Assembly: GCF_038806765.1 (NCBI RefSeq)
Contig: NZ_CP152389.1
Location: forward strand, 930,001 to 994,000
DNA: 64,000 nt
Reading direction: 5' to 3'
DNA from: Mucilaginibacter sp. CSA2-8R
GTDB taxonomy: Bacteria; Bacteroidota; Bacteroidia; Sphingobacteriales; Sphingobacteriaceae
Part shown: piece after piece, positions 32,938 through 42,648 of the stretch
Layout of the letters: the number at the start of each line of letters is the position of its first letter
Numbering within the stretch: position 1 is the first letter of the stretch
Program-made: the position numbers and the translations under genes
The notes under the pieces: generated by a model
The model's input: the letters and a program-made list of their open reading frames with translations, nothing else
Databases searched by the model: none
Told to the model about the DNA's origin: nothing

Positions 32938-33432
32938 ATGAATATCATTGCCTTACAACCTGCGCATTGGCCGGATGTTAGAAGAATTTATTTGGAGGGC
33001 ATTGCTACCGGTCAGGCGACCTTTCAAACTGAAGCTCCTGAATGGGAAGACTGGAACAAAAGCCATTTAGCTGACCTGCGTTTTATAGCCACAACCGACG
33101 CAGGTAAAGTAGCGGGGTGGGTTGCATTATCCCCTGTATCCAATCGTTGCGTTTATGCCGGAGTTGCAGAAGTCAGCATTTACGTGAGCGAAACTTTTCG
33201 CGGGCGAAAGGTAGGCCAGGCACTTTTGCAACACCTGATCATAGAAAGTGAGAAGGCGAACCTGTGGACGCTGCAAGCCGGTATATTTCCTGAGAACGAG
33301 GCGAGCGTTAAGCTTCATAAGAAACTGGGATTCCGCATTATGGGCTATCGTGAAAGGGTCGCAAAGCAGTATGGCATGTGGCGGGACGTATATCTCCTTG
33401 AAAAAAGGAGTAATTCAGTTGGAATTGATTAA
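32938..33432 (+). CDS. GNAT N-acetyltransferase, ArsN1/phosphinothricin-acetyltransferase-like
   Basis: A 164-residue acetyltransferase. The start IIALQPAHWPDVRRIYLEGI and TGQATFQTEAPEWEDW match the PAT/ArsN1 subfamily; the acetyl-CoA site is FRGRKVGQALLQHLI and the C-terminal strand is RVAKQYGMWRDVYLL. In an arsenic operon it probably acetylates an arsenic analogue of phosphinothricin (arsinothricin); this substrate is inferred from family and context. Confidence 0.85.
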   Translation: MNIIALQPAHWPDVRRIYLEGIATGQATFQTEAPEWEDWNKSHLADLRFIATTDAGKVAGWVALSPVSNRCVYAGVAEVSIYVSETFRGRKVGQALLQHLIIESEKANLWTLQAGIFPENEASVKLHKKLGFRIMGYRERVAKQYGMWRDVYLLEKRSNSVGID

Positions 33433-33464
33433 GGAGCGCAAGAAAAGACAATTCAATTAGTAAA

Positions 33465-33896
33465 ATGAAAAATATATTAGTCCTATGTACGGGAAACAGT
33501 TGCCGTAGCCAGATTGCTGAAGGCTACCTGCGTCACTTCGCAGGCGACCGAGCGACGATCTACAGCGCGGGTATTGAAACACATGGCGTGAACCCTAAAG
33601 CCATTGGTGTGATGGCAGAAGACCATATCGATATTAGCAAACACACCTCTAACCATGTGGATGAATATGCAAGCATCCCGTTCGATATCGTAATCACTGT
33701 TTGCGATAATGCCAATGAAGCCTGCCCGTTCTTTCCCGGTAAGGTAGAGCGATATCATGAAAACTTCCCTGACCCGGCCAAAGCCACGGGCACGCCGGAA
33801 GCAGTCTTGGACGAGTTTCGCAGGGTGCGCGACCTGATCAAGGTCTATGCAAAGAACTTCGCCCAACAACATTTTGAATTAAACACCAACAATTAA
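33465..33896 (+). CDS. arsC: Arsenate reductase, low-molecular-weight phosphatase type
   Basis: A 143-residue cytoplasmic enzyme that reduces arsenate to arsenite. The P-loop [15 protein letters not shown] carries the catalytic Cys near residue 8; [12 protein letters not shown] supplies the two resolving Cys of the thioredoxin-linked class. FPDPAKATG holds the Asp-Pro loop. The arsenite permease gene follows 8 bases later. Confidence 0.93.
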   Translation: MKNILVLCTGNSCRSQIAEGYLRHFAGDRATIYSAGIETHGVNPKAIGVMAEDHIDISKHTSNHVDEYASIPFDIVITVCDNANEACPFFPGKVERYHENFPDPAKATGTPEAVLDEFRRVRDLIKVYAKNFAQQHFELNTNN

Positions 33897-33904
33897 CAGA
33901 ACAT

Positions 33905-34990
33905 ATGAGCGCAAATGACTGTGCCCCGGCGGCTGAAAGAAAGAGATTAGGTTTTATCGATCGTTACCTGACGTTATGGATCTTCCTGGCGATGGCTATC
34001 GGCGTGGCCCTGGGTTATTTTATTCCTTCGACTGCGACCTTTATTAACTCTTTTTCAAGCGGTACGACAAATATCCCGTTAGCTATCGGCTTGATATTAA
34101 TGATGTACCCGCCGCTGGCCAAAGTGAAATATGAGAACATGGGCGAAGTGTTTCGTAATACCAGGGTATTGAGCGCCTCGCTGGTGCTGAACTGGATCAT
34201 CGGGCCTATACTAATGTTCATCCTGGCAATTACCTTGCTGCGTGACCACCCGGATTATATGGTCGGATTGATTCTGATCGGTCTTGCCCGCTGTATCGCG
34301 ATGGTGGTGGTTTGGAATGAACTCGCTGAAGGCAACCGCGAATATGCAGCCGGACTGATCGCCCTGAACAGCATCTTCCAGGTATTGCTCTACAGTGTTT
34401 ATGCTTACGTGTTCATCACGTTTTTGCCACCATTGTTCGGCCTGAAAGGATTGGCAGTGAATATTACCATTGGGGAAATCGCCAAATCAGTGGGTATCTA
34501 TTTAGGCATCCCATTCGCTGCTGGTGTCATCAGCCGCTATGCGCTCATTAAACTGAAGGGCGAAATATGGTTCAATACCAAATATGTGCCTTTCATTTCG
34601 CCCATTACGCTGATCTCGTTGCTATTTACGATCATTGTGATGTTCAGCTTAAAAGGCAACCTGATCGTACAGATACCTTTTGATGTGGTACGCATCGCCA
34701 TCCCGCTGGTGATCTATTTTACCATCATGTTTATTGCCAGCTTCTTTATCGGTAAGTCATTTGGTGCGGACTATTCACGCAGCACCTCAATCGCCTTTAC
34801 CGCTACCGGTAATAACTTTGAACTGGCCATTGCGGTCGCTATCGGGGTATTCGGCATCAACTCCGGTGAAGCCTTTGCCGGGGTGATCGGCCCGCTGGTG
34901 GAAGTGCCTGCGCTGATCGCACTGGTCAATCTCGCTTTCTGGTTCCGCAAAAAATATTACGCTAATAAAACTATTATACCTACTACCTGA
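33905..34990 (+). CDS. arsB: ACR3-family arsenite efflux permease
   Basis: A 361-residue inner-membrane carrier with about ten hydrophobic helices, beginning [40 protein letters not shown] contains the Cys that is essential in ACR3 pumps; [20 protein letters not shown] is the second conserved block. It exports the arsenite formed by ArsC. Two bases separate it from the next gene. Confidence 0.94.
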   Translation: MSANDCAPAAERKRLGFIDRYLTLWIFLAMAIGVALGYFIPSTATFINSFSSGTTNIPLAIGLILMMYPPLAKVKYENMGEVFRNTRVLSASLVLNWIIGPILMFILAITLLRDHPDYMVGLILIGLARCIAMVVVWNELAEGNREYAAGLIALNSIFQVLLYSVYAYVFITFLPPLFGLKGLAVNITIGEIAKSVGIYLGIPFAAGVISRYALIKLKGEIWFNTKYVPFISPITLISLLFTIIVMFSLKGNLIVQIPFDVVRIAIPLVIYFTIMFIASFFIGKSFGADYSRSTSIAFTATGNNFELAIAVAIGVFGINSGEAFAGVIGPLVEVPALIALVNLAFWFRKKYYANKTIIPTT

Positions 34991-34992
34991 AT

Positions 34993-35751
34993 ATGAAAAT
35001 CGCCTTATTCTCTGATATCCACGCCAACATGCCTGCATTGGAAGCTTTCTTTGCCGATGTGGAAACCCGTAAACCTGATGCGATCTACTGCCTGGGTGAC
35101 CTGGTAGGTTATAACATCTGGCCCAATGAAGTGATCGACGAGATCCGCAAACGCGGGATTCCCTGCATTACCGGCAACTATGACTTTGGTATTGGCCGTC
35201 ACAGCGATGATTGCGGCTGCGCTTATAAAACCGATGAAGAAAAAGCGATGGGTAAAATATCCATCAGCTATACGAACGAGATCGTAAAAGATGAGCAGCG
35301 GGCGTATTTGCGCACCTTACCGGCACACATTCGTTTAGAGTATCAACTCAACAACGATAAGTTAAACGTGCTGTTGGTACATGGCAGCCCGCGGAAGGTG
35401 AACGAATACCTGTTTGAGGATCGCGACGAAAAAAGTATGCTACGCATTATGGAGCAGGCGGATGCCGATGTATTGTGCTTCGGCCATACCCATCAGCCAT
35501 ATCACCGCGTACTTTCTGCTAATGAGCAGTTCTATCATGCGATCAATATTGGCTCAGTGGGTAAACCTAAAGATAAAGACCCAAGAGGCGGCTATGTGTT
35601 GTTACACATTGCAGAAAACAGCACAAAAACAGATAAAGACAGTATTAAAGCCGAGTTTATCCGTTTTGATTATGACATTGAAAAGGCAGCTAAAGCCGTT
35701 GAAGACAGTCCGCTGCCTAATGAATACGCAGACATGTTAAGGAACGGCTAA
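34993..35751 (+). CDS. Calcineurin-like metallophosphoesterase (YfcE/MJ0936-like), copy 1
   Basis: A 252-residue cytoplasmic phosphoesterase. Metal ligands are in FSDIHANMPAL (D, H), CLGDLVGY (D), TGNYDFG (N), LLVHGSPR (H) and FGHTHQPY (H-x-H). It differs from copy 2 by an insertion with CGC (HSDDCGCAY, about 74-83) and keeps Asp where copy 2 has His in GNHDEK. It is the sixth gene of the arsenic operon. Its substrate is unknown, but the position suggests a job in arsenic or phosphate stress. Confidence 0.85.
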   Translation: MKIALFSDIHANMPALEAFFADVETRKPDAIYCLGDLVGYNIWPNEVIDEIRKRGIPCITGNYDFGIGRHSDDCGCAYKTDEEKAMGKISISYTNEIVKDEQRAYLRTLPAHIRLEYQLNNDKLNVLLVHGSPRKVNEYLFEDRDEKSMLRIMEQADADVLCFGHTHQPYHRVLSANEQFYHAINIGSVGKPKDKDPRGGYVLLHIAENSTKTDKDSIKAEFIRFDYDIEKAAKAVEDSPLPNEYADMLRNG

Positions 35752-36395
35752 TGAGAATAGCACTTTTTTCCGATGTACACGCCAACCTGCCTGCCTTTGA
35801 GGCGTTGCTGGCCAGCGTTGAAGAACGAAAACCTGACGCGGTGTATTGCCTGGGCGACCTGATCGGCTATAATATTTGGCCGAATGAGGTAATTGCCGAG
35901 GTTCGAAAACGCGGTATCGCCACGCTGAAAGGCAACCATGATGAAAAGACCAAAGGCTATGCTTACGAACTGGTGACGGCCGACAACCGGGCTTATCTCA
36001 ATACCTTACCTGCGCACATCCGCTTGGAATATGCCGATTTTCAGATCCTGCTGGTACACGGCAGCCCGCGCAAGATCGACGAATACGTATTGGAAGACAT
36101 GCCCGAAGATGAAGTCATCCAAATAATGGATGCTGTTAAAGCCGATATCCTTTGCGTGGCTCACTCACATTTGCCTTATCACCGCAACATCAGCGATAAG
36201 CAGGTGATCAACACTGGGTCTGTCGGTAAGCCCAAAGATGGCGACCCACGTGGCGGTTATGTAATACTAACCATCGGCGGTAACATCAAAGCAGAGTTTA
36301 TCCGCTTTGATTATGATATCAAAAAAGCGGCGAATGCAATTATTGACAGTCCGTTGTCGGATGAACTGGCCGAGCGGTTAAGAAAAGCTTTTTAA
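35751..36395 (+). CDS. Calcineurin-like metallophosphoesterase, copy 2
   Basis: A 214-residue paralogue of the gene just before it, from which it clearly arose by tandem duplication. The same motifs are present (FSDVHANLPAF, CLGDLIGY, KGNHDEK, LLVHGSPR, AHSHLPYH). The start ATG overlaps the previous stop by one base. It lacks the Cys-bearing insertion of copy 1 and has the canonical GNHD. Last gene of the arsenic operon, followed by a terminator. Confidence 0.85.
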   Translation: MRIALFSDVHANLPAFEALLASVEERKPDAVYCLGDLIGYNIWPNEVIAEVRKRGIATLKGNHDEKTKGYAYELVTADNRAYLNTLPAHIRLEYADFQILLVHGSPRKIDEYVLEDMPEDEVIQIMDAVKADILCVAHSHLPYHRNISDKQVINTGSVGKPKDGDPRGGYVILTIGGNIKAEFIRFDYDIKKAANAIIDSPLSDELAERLRKAF

Positions 36396-36399
36396 AAGT

Positions 36400-36427
36400 G
36401 AAGCCCCGTATACAAGTACGGGGCTTC
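36400..36427. terminator. Bidirectional terminator between the arsenic operon and the metal cluster
   Basis: An 11-bp perfect stem GAAGCCCCGTA / TACGGGGCTTC with a 6-base loop, between convergent genes. Confidence 0.85.
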
Positions 36428-36446
36428 CTCATTATTGCATTACAGT

Positions 36447-36620
36447 TTATTTGCAGCAATCTGCTTTGGTACAGGTTGTCTTGGCACATTTTTGTCCTTT
36501 AGGACAGCTGGTGCAAGTAGCCTGTTTTGCTTTTCCTCCTTTAACAGGTGCATTACCATTAGCCATTACTGAGGTTGCCGCAAAAGCAATTGCCAGCACA
36601 CTAAACATTACTTTTTTCAT
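36447..36620 (-). CDS. Small secreted Cys-rich (metallothionein-like) protein
   Basis: A 57-residue protein from ATG 36620; an earlier in-frame ATG (36659) would put a polar stretch before the signal peptide. Signal MKKVMFSVLAIAFAATSVMA, then a Lys-rich tail with seven Cys (TCTSC, KCAKTTC, ADCCK). Such tails can bind soft metals. It ends the minus-strand metal cluster. Role inferred from composition. Confidence 0.7.
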   Translation of the reverse strand: MKKVMFSVLAIAFAATSVMANGNAPVKGGKAKQATCTSCPKGQKCAKTTCTKADCCK

Positions 36621-36680
36621 CGTTGTATTTTTTTCTTTTAAATAATTCGTTACACTCAAGGTCAGGTTGTGTCGGATTAT

Positions 36681-37019
36681 TTAACAAGCTTTAGGCGGCT
36701 TCCAGCTTAATGGATGGTAAACAGATAAATCACCAATGATAAAGGGTGCAACTGGTTTCGGCAGGTAAAATGCAAACGTGCGCTGAAGTTTAACGGCTGG
36801 TACGGGAATAAATCCGCACAAACTACAGGAAAACATCTGAGCACAACCTGGCTGACCACAATCACCACTTTGCTTTTGGTGTTCCGAATGGCAGCTCATT
36901 GTATCAGCCGACTTTTTACAACAGGAATGCCGATCAGTTTTCGAACCCGCCTGAACCAACCCGCTCGACGCAGAAAGGAAAAACAGACACATGATCAGAA
37001 AAACCGATAAGACTTTCAT
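36681..37019 (-). CDS. Small secreted Cys-rich protein (HYC_CC_PP-like)
   Basis: A 112-residue exported protein. Signal MKVLSVFLIMCLFFLSASSG, then HSCCKKSAD, SCHSEHQ, GCAQMFSCSLCGF and a C-terminus LSWKPPK. It resembles the Cys-rich protein at 41298 (C-x-x-C-G-F core, W-x-P-P end), so the two bracket the receptor and ATPase genes. Probably a periplasmic metal-binding helper; the family name is tentative. Confidence 0.6.
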   Translation of the reverse strand: MKVLSVFLIMCLFFLSASSGLVQAGSKTDRHSCCKKSADTMSCHSEHQKQSGDCGQPGCAQMFSCSLCGFIPVPAVKLQRTFAFYLPKPVAPFIIGDLSVYHPLSWKPPKAC

Positions 37020-37059
37020 TGAATTAAGTAACGTAATATTTGTTGAAATATTTTAGCTG

Positions 37060-39030
37060 TTAAAGTTTCATCCGTTGTATTCGCACGGCATTCAAGATAG
37101 CGAGTAATGCAACTCCCACATCTGCAATCACTGCCTCCCAAAGGTTCGCTACCCCGCCTGCACCTAAAACCAATACGATCACTTTCACGACCATAGCAAT
37201 GGTGATATTTTGCCAAACCACACGGCTGGTGATCTTACCTGCCTGGATAGCTGTCGTAATTTTAGAAGGCTGATCGTTCTGAATAACAATATCTGCCGTT
37301 TCAATGGTGGCATCACTACCCAAGCCGCCCATTGCGATACCAGCATCTGCCAAAGCAACCACCGGCGCATCATTCACGCCATCACCTACGAAAGCGATGC
37401 GGCTGCCAGCATCCTTAAAGCCCTGTACCTTTTCAACTTTACCGTCCGGCAGTAGATCACCAAAGGCTTTATCTATACCCAAGGACTTCGCTACTTTATC
37501 CACGACGGCTTGCTTGTCCCCGGATAATATGACGGTTTGCAGCTTAAGATCGTGCATCCGCACAATAGCATCTTTCGCGTCTTCTTTAATTTCGTCTGCA
37601 ATCGTGATGTATCCTGCAAATCGGTTATCGACAGCCAGGACGACAACGGTATCAACCAAACCATCCACTTCACCAGGATAGGCAATATTGAATTTCTTTA
37701 AAAGCTTCGCGTTGCCAGCCAGCACCACCTTACCGTTTATCGTCCCTTTTAAGCCATGGCCGGAGATCTCTTCTACATTTTCTGCCTTAATAGCTTTAGC
37801 TTTATCGCCAGCATAAGCTACCACAGCTTTGGCGATAGGATGAGTCGAGTTGGCTTCAATAGCCGCTGCCATCCCTACCAATTCATCATTACTCAGTCCT
37901 TCGGCTTTCACTTCCTGGACCTTAAATACACCTTTGGTCAGCGTTCCTGTTTTATCCATGATGACCGTATTGATCTTCGTCATGACGTCCAAAAAATTAG
38001 AACCCTTAAATAATATCCCATTTCTTGAGGCCAGCCCGATACCGCCAAAGTAGCCCAGCGGTATTGATACTACCAGCGCGCAAGGGCAGCTGATCACCAG
38101 GAAGACCAATGCCCTATAGAACCATTGATGAAAGTTATAGGTCTCTGTAAAGAAATATGGTGCAAAACATACCAGTAAGGCTAAGGCAAAGACGATAGGC
38201 GTATAAATTTTGGCAAAGCGGCTGATAAACAATTGCGTCTGCGATTTGCGTGCGGTGGCATCCTGCACCATTTCCAGTATCTGGCTCAGCTTGCTGTCTT
38301 TGAACAAAGCTTTGACCTGAACTTCTGTGACCTTATCCAGATTGATCATACCTGCCAATACCTTTTCGCCTTTGCGCTTCGTGTCCGGCTTACTTTCACC
38401 CGTCAGCGCTGCCGTATTGAAGCTGGCCGAATCCGAAGAAAGCTCGCCATCCAATGCGACCTTTTCACCAGCCTTCACTTGGATGATCTCATCCACTTGG
38501 ACGCTTTTCGGGTTAACCTCCGATAGCTTGCCGTCACGCATCACCATTACCTTATCCGGCCTGATATCCAACAATGCCTTGATGCTTTTTTCCGCGCGGT
38601 TCACCGCTGCATCCTGAAACCACTCACCGATTGAGTAAAAGACCAAAACGGCCACGCCCTCGCTGTAAGACCCAATGCTGAAAGCACCAATGGTAGCCAC
38701 GCTCATTAGGAAAAACTCGTTAAAGAAATCGAAGTGCTTCGCCTTACGCCAGGCCATGCCCAGTACGTTATAGCCAGACAGTCCAAAGGCGATCAAAAAA
38801 ACGATCAGATTCACCGGAAACGGCGGCTGCCACTTGAATCCATACTCCAGCGTGAGCATCACGACGAGGATCAAAAGAGCGGTGAGCAGCGGCCAGTGGC
38901 TCAGCCAACCTTCTTCTTCGTCTTTAGCACTCTCAGGGTCTGAAATTTCTTCTTGAGGTAGCTCATCTTTAATTAGGGAATGATCGGTCTTAATATCTTG
39001 ATCCAATTTATGATTAGGTATTTGTTCCAT
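37060..39030 (-). CDS. P1B-type heavy-metal-exporting ATPase (Zn/Cd/Pb type)
   Basis: A 656-residue pump. The N-terminus is acidic and His/Asp-rich with no CxxC metal-binding domain; a membrane region from about 45 follows. Actuator TGES (AALTGESKPD), metal-site SCPCALVVS near 315, phosphorylation site DKTGTLTKG near 357, nucleotide-binding HPIAKAV and hinge GDGVNDAPVVALADAG are all present. The CPC motif with the downstream pattern fits zinc/cadmium/lead or cobalt exporters better than copper ones. It follows the TonB receptor gene by about 20 bases. Confidence 0.92.
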   Translation of the reverse strand: MEQIPNHKLDQDIKTDHSLIKDELPQEEISDPESAKDEEEGWLSHWPLLTALLILVVMLTLEYGFKWQPPFPVNLIVFLIAFGLSGYNVLGMAWRKAKHFDFFNEFFLMSVATIGAFSIGSYSEGVAVLVFYSIGEWFQDAAVNRAEKSIKALLDIRPDKVMVMRDGKLSEVNPKSVQVDEIIQVKAGEKVALDGELSSDSASFNTAALTGESKPDTKRKGEKVLAGMINLDKVTEVQVKALFKDSKLSQILEMVQDATARKSQTQLFISRFAKIYTPIVFALALLVCFAPYFFTETYNFHQWFYRALVFLVISCPCALVVSIPLGYFGGIGLASRNGILFKGSNFLDVMTKINTVIMDKTGTLTKGVFKVQEVKAEGLSNDELVGMAAAIEANSTHPIAKAVVAYAGDKAKAIKAENVEEISGHGLKGTINGKVVLAGNAKLLKKFNIAYPGEVDGLVDTVVVLAVDNRFAGYITIADEIKEDAKDAIVRMHDLKLQTVILSGDKQAVVDKVAKSLGIDKAFGDLLPDGKVEKVQGFKDAGSRIAFVGDGVNDAPVVALADAGIAMGGLGSDATIETADIVIQNDQPSKITTAIQAGKITSRVVWQNITIAMVVKVIVLVLGAGGVANLWEAVIADVGVALLAILNAVRIQRMKL

Positions 39031-39051
39031 AATTAATTATTAAACAGCCAT

Positions 39052-41235
39052 TTAAAGCTTGATTTTAAAACCTCCATTGATCACAAAGCCATCCAACGGA
39101 GCATAAATATCTCTGAATGTTGGATTAGTAATGCTGCCGGTGTAGATCGTATCAAATCTGGTTTGGCGCGCATCAGTGATGTTTTCAAAGTTTACAAACA
39201 ACGAAAACCGTTCCCAAATTTTTTCTGCCATGAGTCCTGCTGTCCAGTAACCTTTACCGGTTGCCCCATCATTAAGCCGCTGCGGACTGAAATAATAAGC
39301 TTCGGCACCGATCTTCCAGTGATCTTCTAACTCATACATCAGCACATTGTTGAGCCGGTGACGGGATACCAAGGGATAAGTAGTGATTGTATTGCCCGTA
39401 TGTTGCGTTACATCAGCAAGCGTATAACCCAAAAAGAGTTTAAAATCTCCATATGTCAGCTTCACATTGGTTTCCATCCCTTTAGTGTTCAGGTCACTAT
39501 TGGGCTGCTGATATTGCAGGTCGCCACCAGTAAGCGTTGTCAGTGAGATAGGGTAATCTACCCTGGTATAAAAAAACAATTGGTTAATGCTTAAGCCCAC
39601 TTCACCAAACAATGCTGTTCGGTAATTGATATCGTAATTAGCCCCATACGACCGTTCGGCCCGGGCGTTAGCCACATCCAAAGGCAGGACATTTCGGAAT
39701 TGTATCCGTTCTGCATCTTCGGTAAACACCGTTGGCGCTTTATAGCCCAAACCACCGCCCAAACGAGTAGAGAAGTGTTCATTGATCTTCCATAGGCCGG
39801 AGATTCTCGGCAAAAAGAAAAATCCGTAATCGTTATGATAGTCGCCCCTTATGCCGGTTTCCAACGTAATCTTCGGACTGATGTTTAATGTATTTTGTAG
39901 AAAGCCGCCTATCGTATTGTAGGTATAGCTGCGTAGTGGGAAACTGCTATTCCTGTCTTCCCCGAAATGATCAGTCAGGAAATTTAGCCCTGCTACCCAG
40001 TCTGAATTTTCACCGGTACGGGTGTAGTTGGCTTCGGTGTAAGAGGAAACCTGTACACCGGAAAAGCGGTAGTCCGGTAACGCGATGGTACGATCAAAGT
40101 AGCTGACACTGTTTTTGAAAGTTAGCTTTTCGTTGTCGTTGAGTTTGTGATCAAGCTGTAGCTGGCTGCTGTACCGGCCCGTCTTGTTTTGCTCAAAGTA
40201 CGAATGCTGCGCACCGCCTTTCCCCTCGATGTAATGCAAGTCACCACCGATACGGTTTTCGGCAGTTGCATTGATACCTATATTCAGTGTAGTACGGTCG
40301 GTAAGATAAACCCATAGTTTAGGGTTTAGCGTATAGCGGTTGAATCTGGGAATGGCTGTCAGATCAATGTTCGACGGGTCGTAGGGACTGCCATGATTGT
40401 AAGCAGCATAAATGGTCGTGCCTACCTTGGAAAACTTCTGACTGTAGAACATACTGGCATCAGCTCCCTTCGCGGAGGTTCCATTCAATAAGAAATTAAG
40501 CTGCTGTTCATCGGTGGGTGTTTTAGATACCAGGTTCACCAGTCCTGCAATGGCGCCGCCACCGTACAGGGTTGAAGAAGAACCTTTGATGACCTCTACC
40601 TGCTTTAAGTCCAGGGGGGCGATTTGGAGTAAACCCAAACCACCCGAAAAGCCGGAGTATAGGGGAAAACCGTCGCGTATGATCTGCGTGTATTTACCAT
40701 CCAATCCCTGGATGCGGATAGCGGCGTTACCACTGGTAGCCGACGTTTGCTGCGTTTGGATACCGGTACTCTCGGCAAGCAGCATGCGGATATCTCCTGG
40801 TTTCATGTTGCCCTTCTCTTCCAGTTCCTCGCCTGATATAACTTCTACCCGGGTAGGAATATTGGCAATGGTACGGCTGCTGCGCGTAGCCGATACGGTA
40901 ACTTCGGTTAGCTTTTCACCTTCGCCTTCGCCCGATGGCATTAGCTGCACCAAAAAAGGTTCGGAACTGGTCAGCGGAAAGGTTAATGTATCCAGCTTGG
41001 TTTCATAGCCCACGTAACGGAACTGCAAAACCTGCATCCCGTCAGGGATATTCGCTAAAGTCACTTGGCCGCTTGTATCGGCAGTGGCACCTTTTGTCGT
41101 GCCCTGCAAAAGTACAGTTGCACCATTTAAAGGTTCATTCGTTTTACCGTCTTTAATAACGGCCCTCAATGTATTTTGAGAATAGGCTAAGGCAGTATAT
41201 AAAAGTGCTGCGATGAGCACGAAAAATCGTTTCAT
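39052..41235 (-). CDS. TonB-dependent outer-membrane receptor of the metal cluster
   Basis: A 727-residue receptor. Signal MKRFFVLIAALLYTALAYS, a carboxypeptidase-D-like domain (about 22-110), a plug with VTVSATRSSRTIANIPTRVE, QGLDGKYTQIIRDGFP and STLYGGGAIAGLVNLVSK, then a 22-strand-type barrel. Its place before the P1B ATPase and behind a DUF6660 gene suggests that it handles a metal or metal chelate. The direction and ligand cannot be read from sequence. Confidence 0.88.
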   Translation of the reverse strand: MKRFFVLIAALLYTALAYSQNTLRAVIKDGKTNEPLNGATVLLQGTTKGATADTSGQVTLANIPDGMQVLQFRYVGYETKLDTLTFPLTSSEPFLVQLMPSGEGEGEKLTEVTVSATRSSRTIANIPTRVEVISGEELEEKGNMKPGDIRMLLAESTGIQTQQTSATSGNAAIRIQGLDGKYTQIIRDGFPLYSGFSGGLGLLQIAPLDLKQVEVIKGSSSTLYGGGAIAGLVNLVSKTPTDEQQLNFLLNGTSAKGADASMFYSQKFSKVGTTIYAAYNHGSPYDPSNIDLTAIPRFNRYTLNPKLWVYLTDRTTLNIGINATAENRIGGDLHYIEGKGGAQHSYFEQNKTGRYSSQLQLDHKLNDNEKLTFKNSVSYFDRTIALPDYRFSGVQVSSYTEANYTRTGENSDWVAGLNFLTDHFGEDRNSSFPLRSYTYNTIGGFLQNTLNISPKITLETGIRGDYHNDYGFFFLPRISGLWKINEHFSTRLGGGLGYKAPTVFTEDAERIQFRNVLPLDVANARAERSYGANYDINYRTALFGEVGLSINQLFFYTRVDYPISLTTLTGGDLQYQQPNSDLNTKGMETNVKLTYGDFKLFLGYTLADVTQHTGNTITTYPLVSRHRLNNVLMYELEDHWKIGAEAYYFSPQRLNDGATGKGYWTAGLMAEKIWERFSLFVNFENITDARQTRFDTIYTGSITNPTFRDIYAPLDGFVINGGFKIKL

Positions 41236-41297
41236 TACAATAGTTGATTAAGTTGATACCAGTATGAATGAGCCACACATAGGGCTATACAAGGGGA

Positions 41298-41609
41298 TCA
41301 ACCTAATTGAGGGGGTTGCCAGATTGAGAGTAAAACAGCCTTTAGATCGGGCTGAAGATAAGGGTAAAAAGTCCCTGACTCTAATTCTGTTACAGTAATG
41401 TTAACAGGATTAGTTTTTTTTATCACTATAAAGCCGCTGCATGAACCGCAAGTAAAAAATGGAGAACAGCCAGTACATTCGTTTTCTTTAACGGGCTTAG
41501 TCTGGGATTTGTGAATAGAAGTTTTTGATTCGCATTTACTATCTGCACAGCATGGTTTGGTAGACAAACCAAGCACGACAAATGATAGTATAATGCAAAA
41601 TAATCTCAC
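41298..41609 (-). CDS. DUF6660-type small secreted Cys-rich protein
   Basis: A 103-residue protein with a signal peptide (MRLFCIILSFVVLGLSTKPC) and CADSKCES, ECTGCSPFFTCGSCSGF and the C-terminal LSIWQPPQLG that marks DUF6660 proteins. It is the first gene of the minus-strand metal cluster, 62 bases before the receptor. A periplasmic metal carrier is plausible. Confidence 0.75.
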   Translation of the reverse strand: MRLFCIILSFVVLGLSTKPCCADSKCESKTSIHKSQTKPVKENECTGCSPFFTCGSCSGFIVIKKTNPVNITVTELESGTFYPYLQPDLKAVLLSIWQPPQLG

Positions 41610-41702
41610 GCAACAAAGTTATGAATAATCCTCAGATGCGCGTAAAAATCAAATTAGTTGCCTGATTATTTGGCAGTATGCTGACCGGTTCGAAACTTTT
41701 AA

Positions 41703-42455
41703 CTATTTATCTCGACGTACCGCATTTGCAATAGCCGCTGCAATAGAGAAGCGGATCTGATACCAAGTTCTTTTTGAAACTGTCATAATTCGCATTGGCT
41801 GATCCATTTTGATGGTAAAGAACATAACTTCCTCATCGATCCTTTGAGGATCAATGTAAAACGTATAGGCGAATTCGTTGATATAAAATTTCACGATACC
41901 TGCTTTCGATGCATCAATGCCTACGTAATCGGTTTGCACCTTTTCATTGTCGCAGGTTAGCAGAATACATGGAAATACCGTTTCATCGACTATGTAGTCT
42001 TCATATATTGCTTTCCTAACAAATTCCGCGGCGTCGGGCGGAAGCTTAAAATTAACAAACAGGCCTTCATCCGAGATACTAGCACGCCATAGCAGCGATA
42101 GCAGGAATAGCTTAAATTTATGGAAGTTAAGGTTCAGGCATTCAACAGCACCTACGTCCGCTTTGAGGTGCAGCTGTTTAAAGTCTTTATTTTCTTTTAA
42201 ATAGGGCTGACGATAAAGATAATTACTGGCATATCGCTCCAGGCTTCCTAAAATCTCATTGTCACAGGTTGCACAAAGTATATAACGTTCATGAGCTCCA
42301 GACTGCACCGTTTTGCGCTGGTAAGGGTGATTCGAGTTCACCACGTTGATCTGGCCTTTTTGGTTAGGAATGCCCTTATACATAAAATTAGGAAAGATAT
42401 GGGAACGTTTGATCAGTTCTTTATCCTTAAGGCAAAGTTTACAGACACCTATCAT
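41703..42455 (-). CDS. Hypothetical protein with HNH-like zinc-finger start
   Basis: A 250-residue protein, start chosen at ATG 42455 because the hairpin at 42474-42505 would overlap the longer frame. CKLCLKDKELIKRSHIFP then, about 45 residues later, LCATCDNEILG: two CxxC pairs with an intervening S-H, as in HNH-type zinc folds. The C-terminal two thirds are beta-rich with no motif I know. It could be a nuclease-related protein of the element. Function unproven. Confidence 0.55.
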   Translation of the reverse strand: MIGVCKLCLKDKELIKRSHIFPNFMYKGIPNQKGQINVVNSNHPYQRKTVQSGAHERYILCATCDNEILGSLERYASNYLYRQPYLKENKDFKQLHLKADVGAVECLNLNFHKFKLFLLSLLWRASISDEGLFVNFKLPPDAAEFVRKAIYEDYIVDETVFPCILLTCDNEKVQTDYVGIDASKAGIVKFYINEFAYTFYIDPQRIDEEVMFFTIKMDQPMRIMTVSKRTWYQIRFSIAAAIANAVRRDK

Positions 42456-42473
42456 GCTGTAAGATATAAAATA

Positions 42474-42505
42474 AAAGTCCCTTAACACTCGCTGCAAGGG
42501 ACTTT
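42474..42505 (-). promoter_or_regulatory. Hairpin just upstream of the HNH-like gene
   Basis: AAAGTCCCTT (42474-42483) pairs with AAGGGACTTT (42496-42505), 12-base loop, ending 18 bases before the start codon. It could terminate upstream readthrough or act on translation. Confidence 0.6.
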
Positions 42506-42648
42506 CAACCTAAACCTTATCACAATTAGCCGTAAGTTCCGGCTAAGAATGCGCAAGCTAACAATTTTTCACATTTTTATAAATACCAGTACCTTCGGTT
42601 CCGGTGGAGATACCCGCGTCGGAGGTCAAAAGATTGTAGATCATATAC

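Noticed and set aside
37210-38943. Several plus-strand frames over the P1B ATPase gene
   Set aside because: Shadows of the ATPase, whose motifs are complete on the minus strand.
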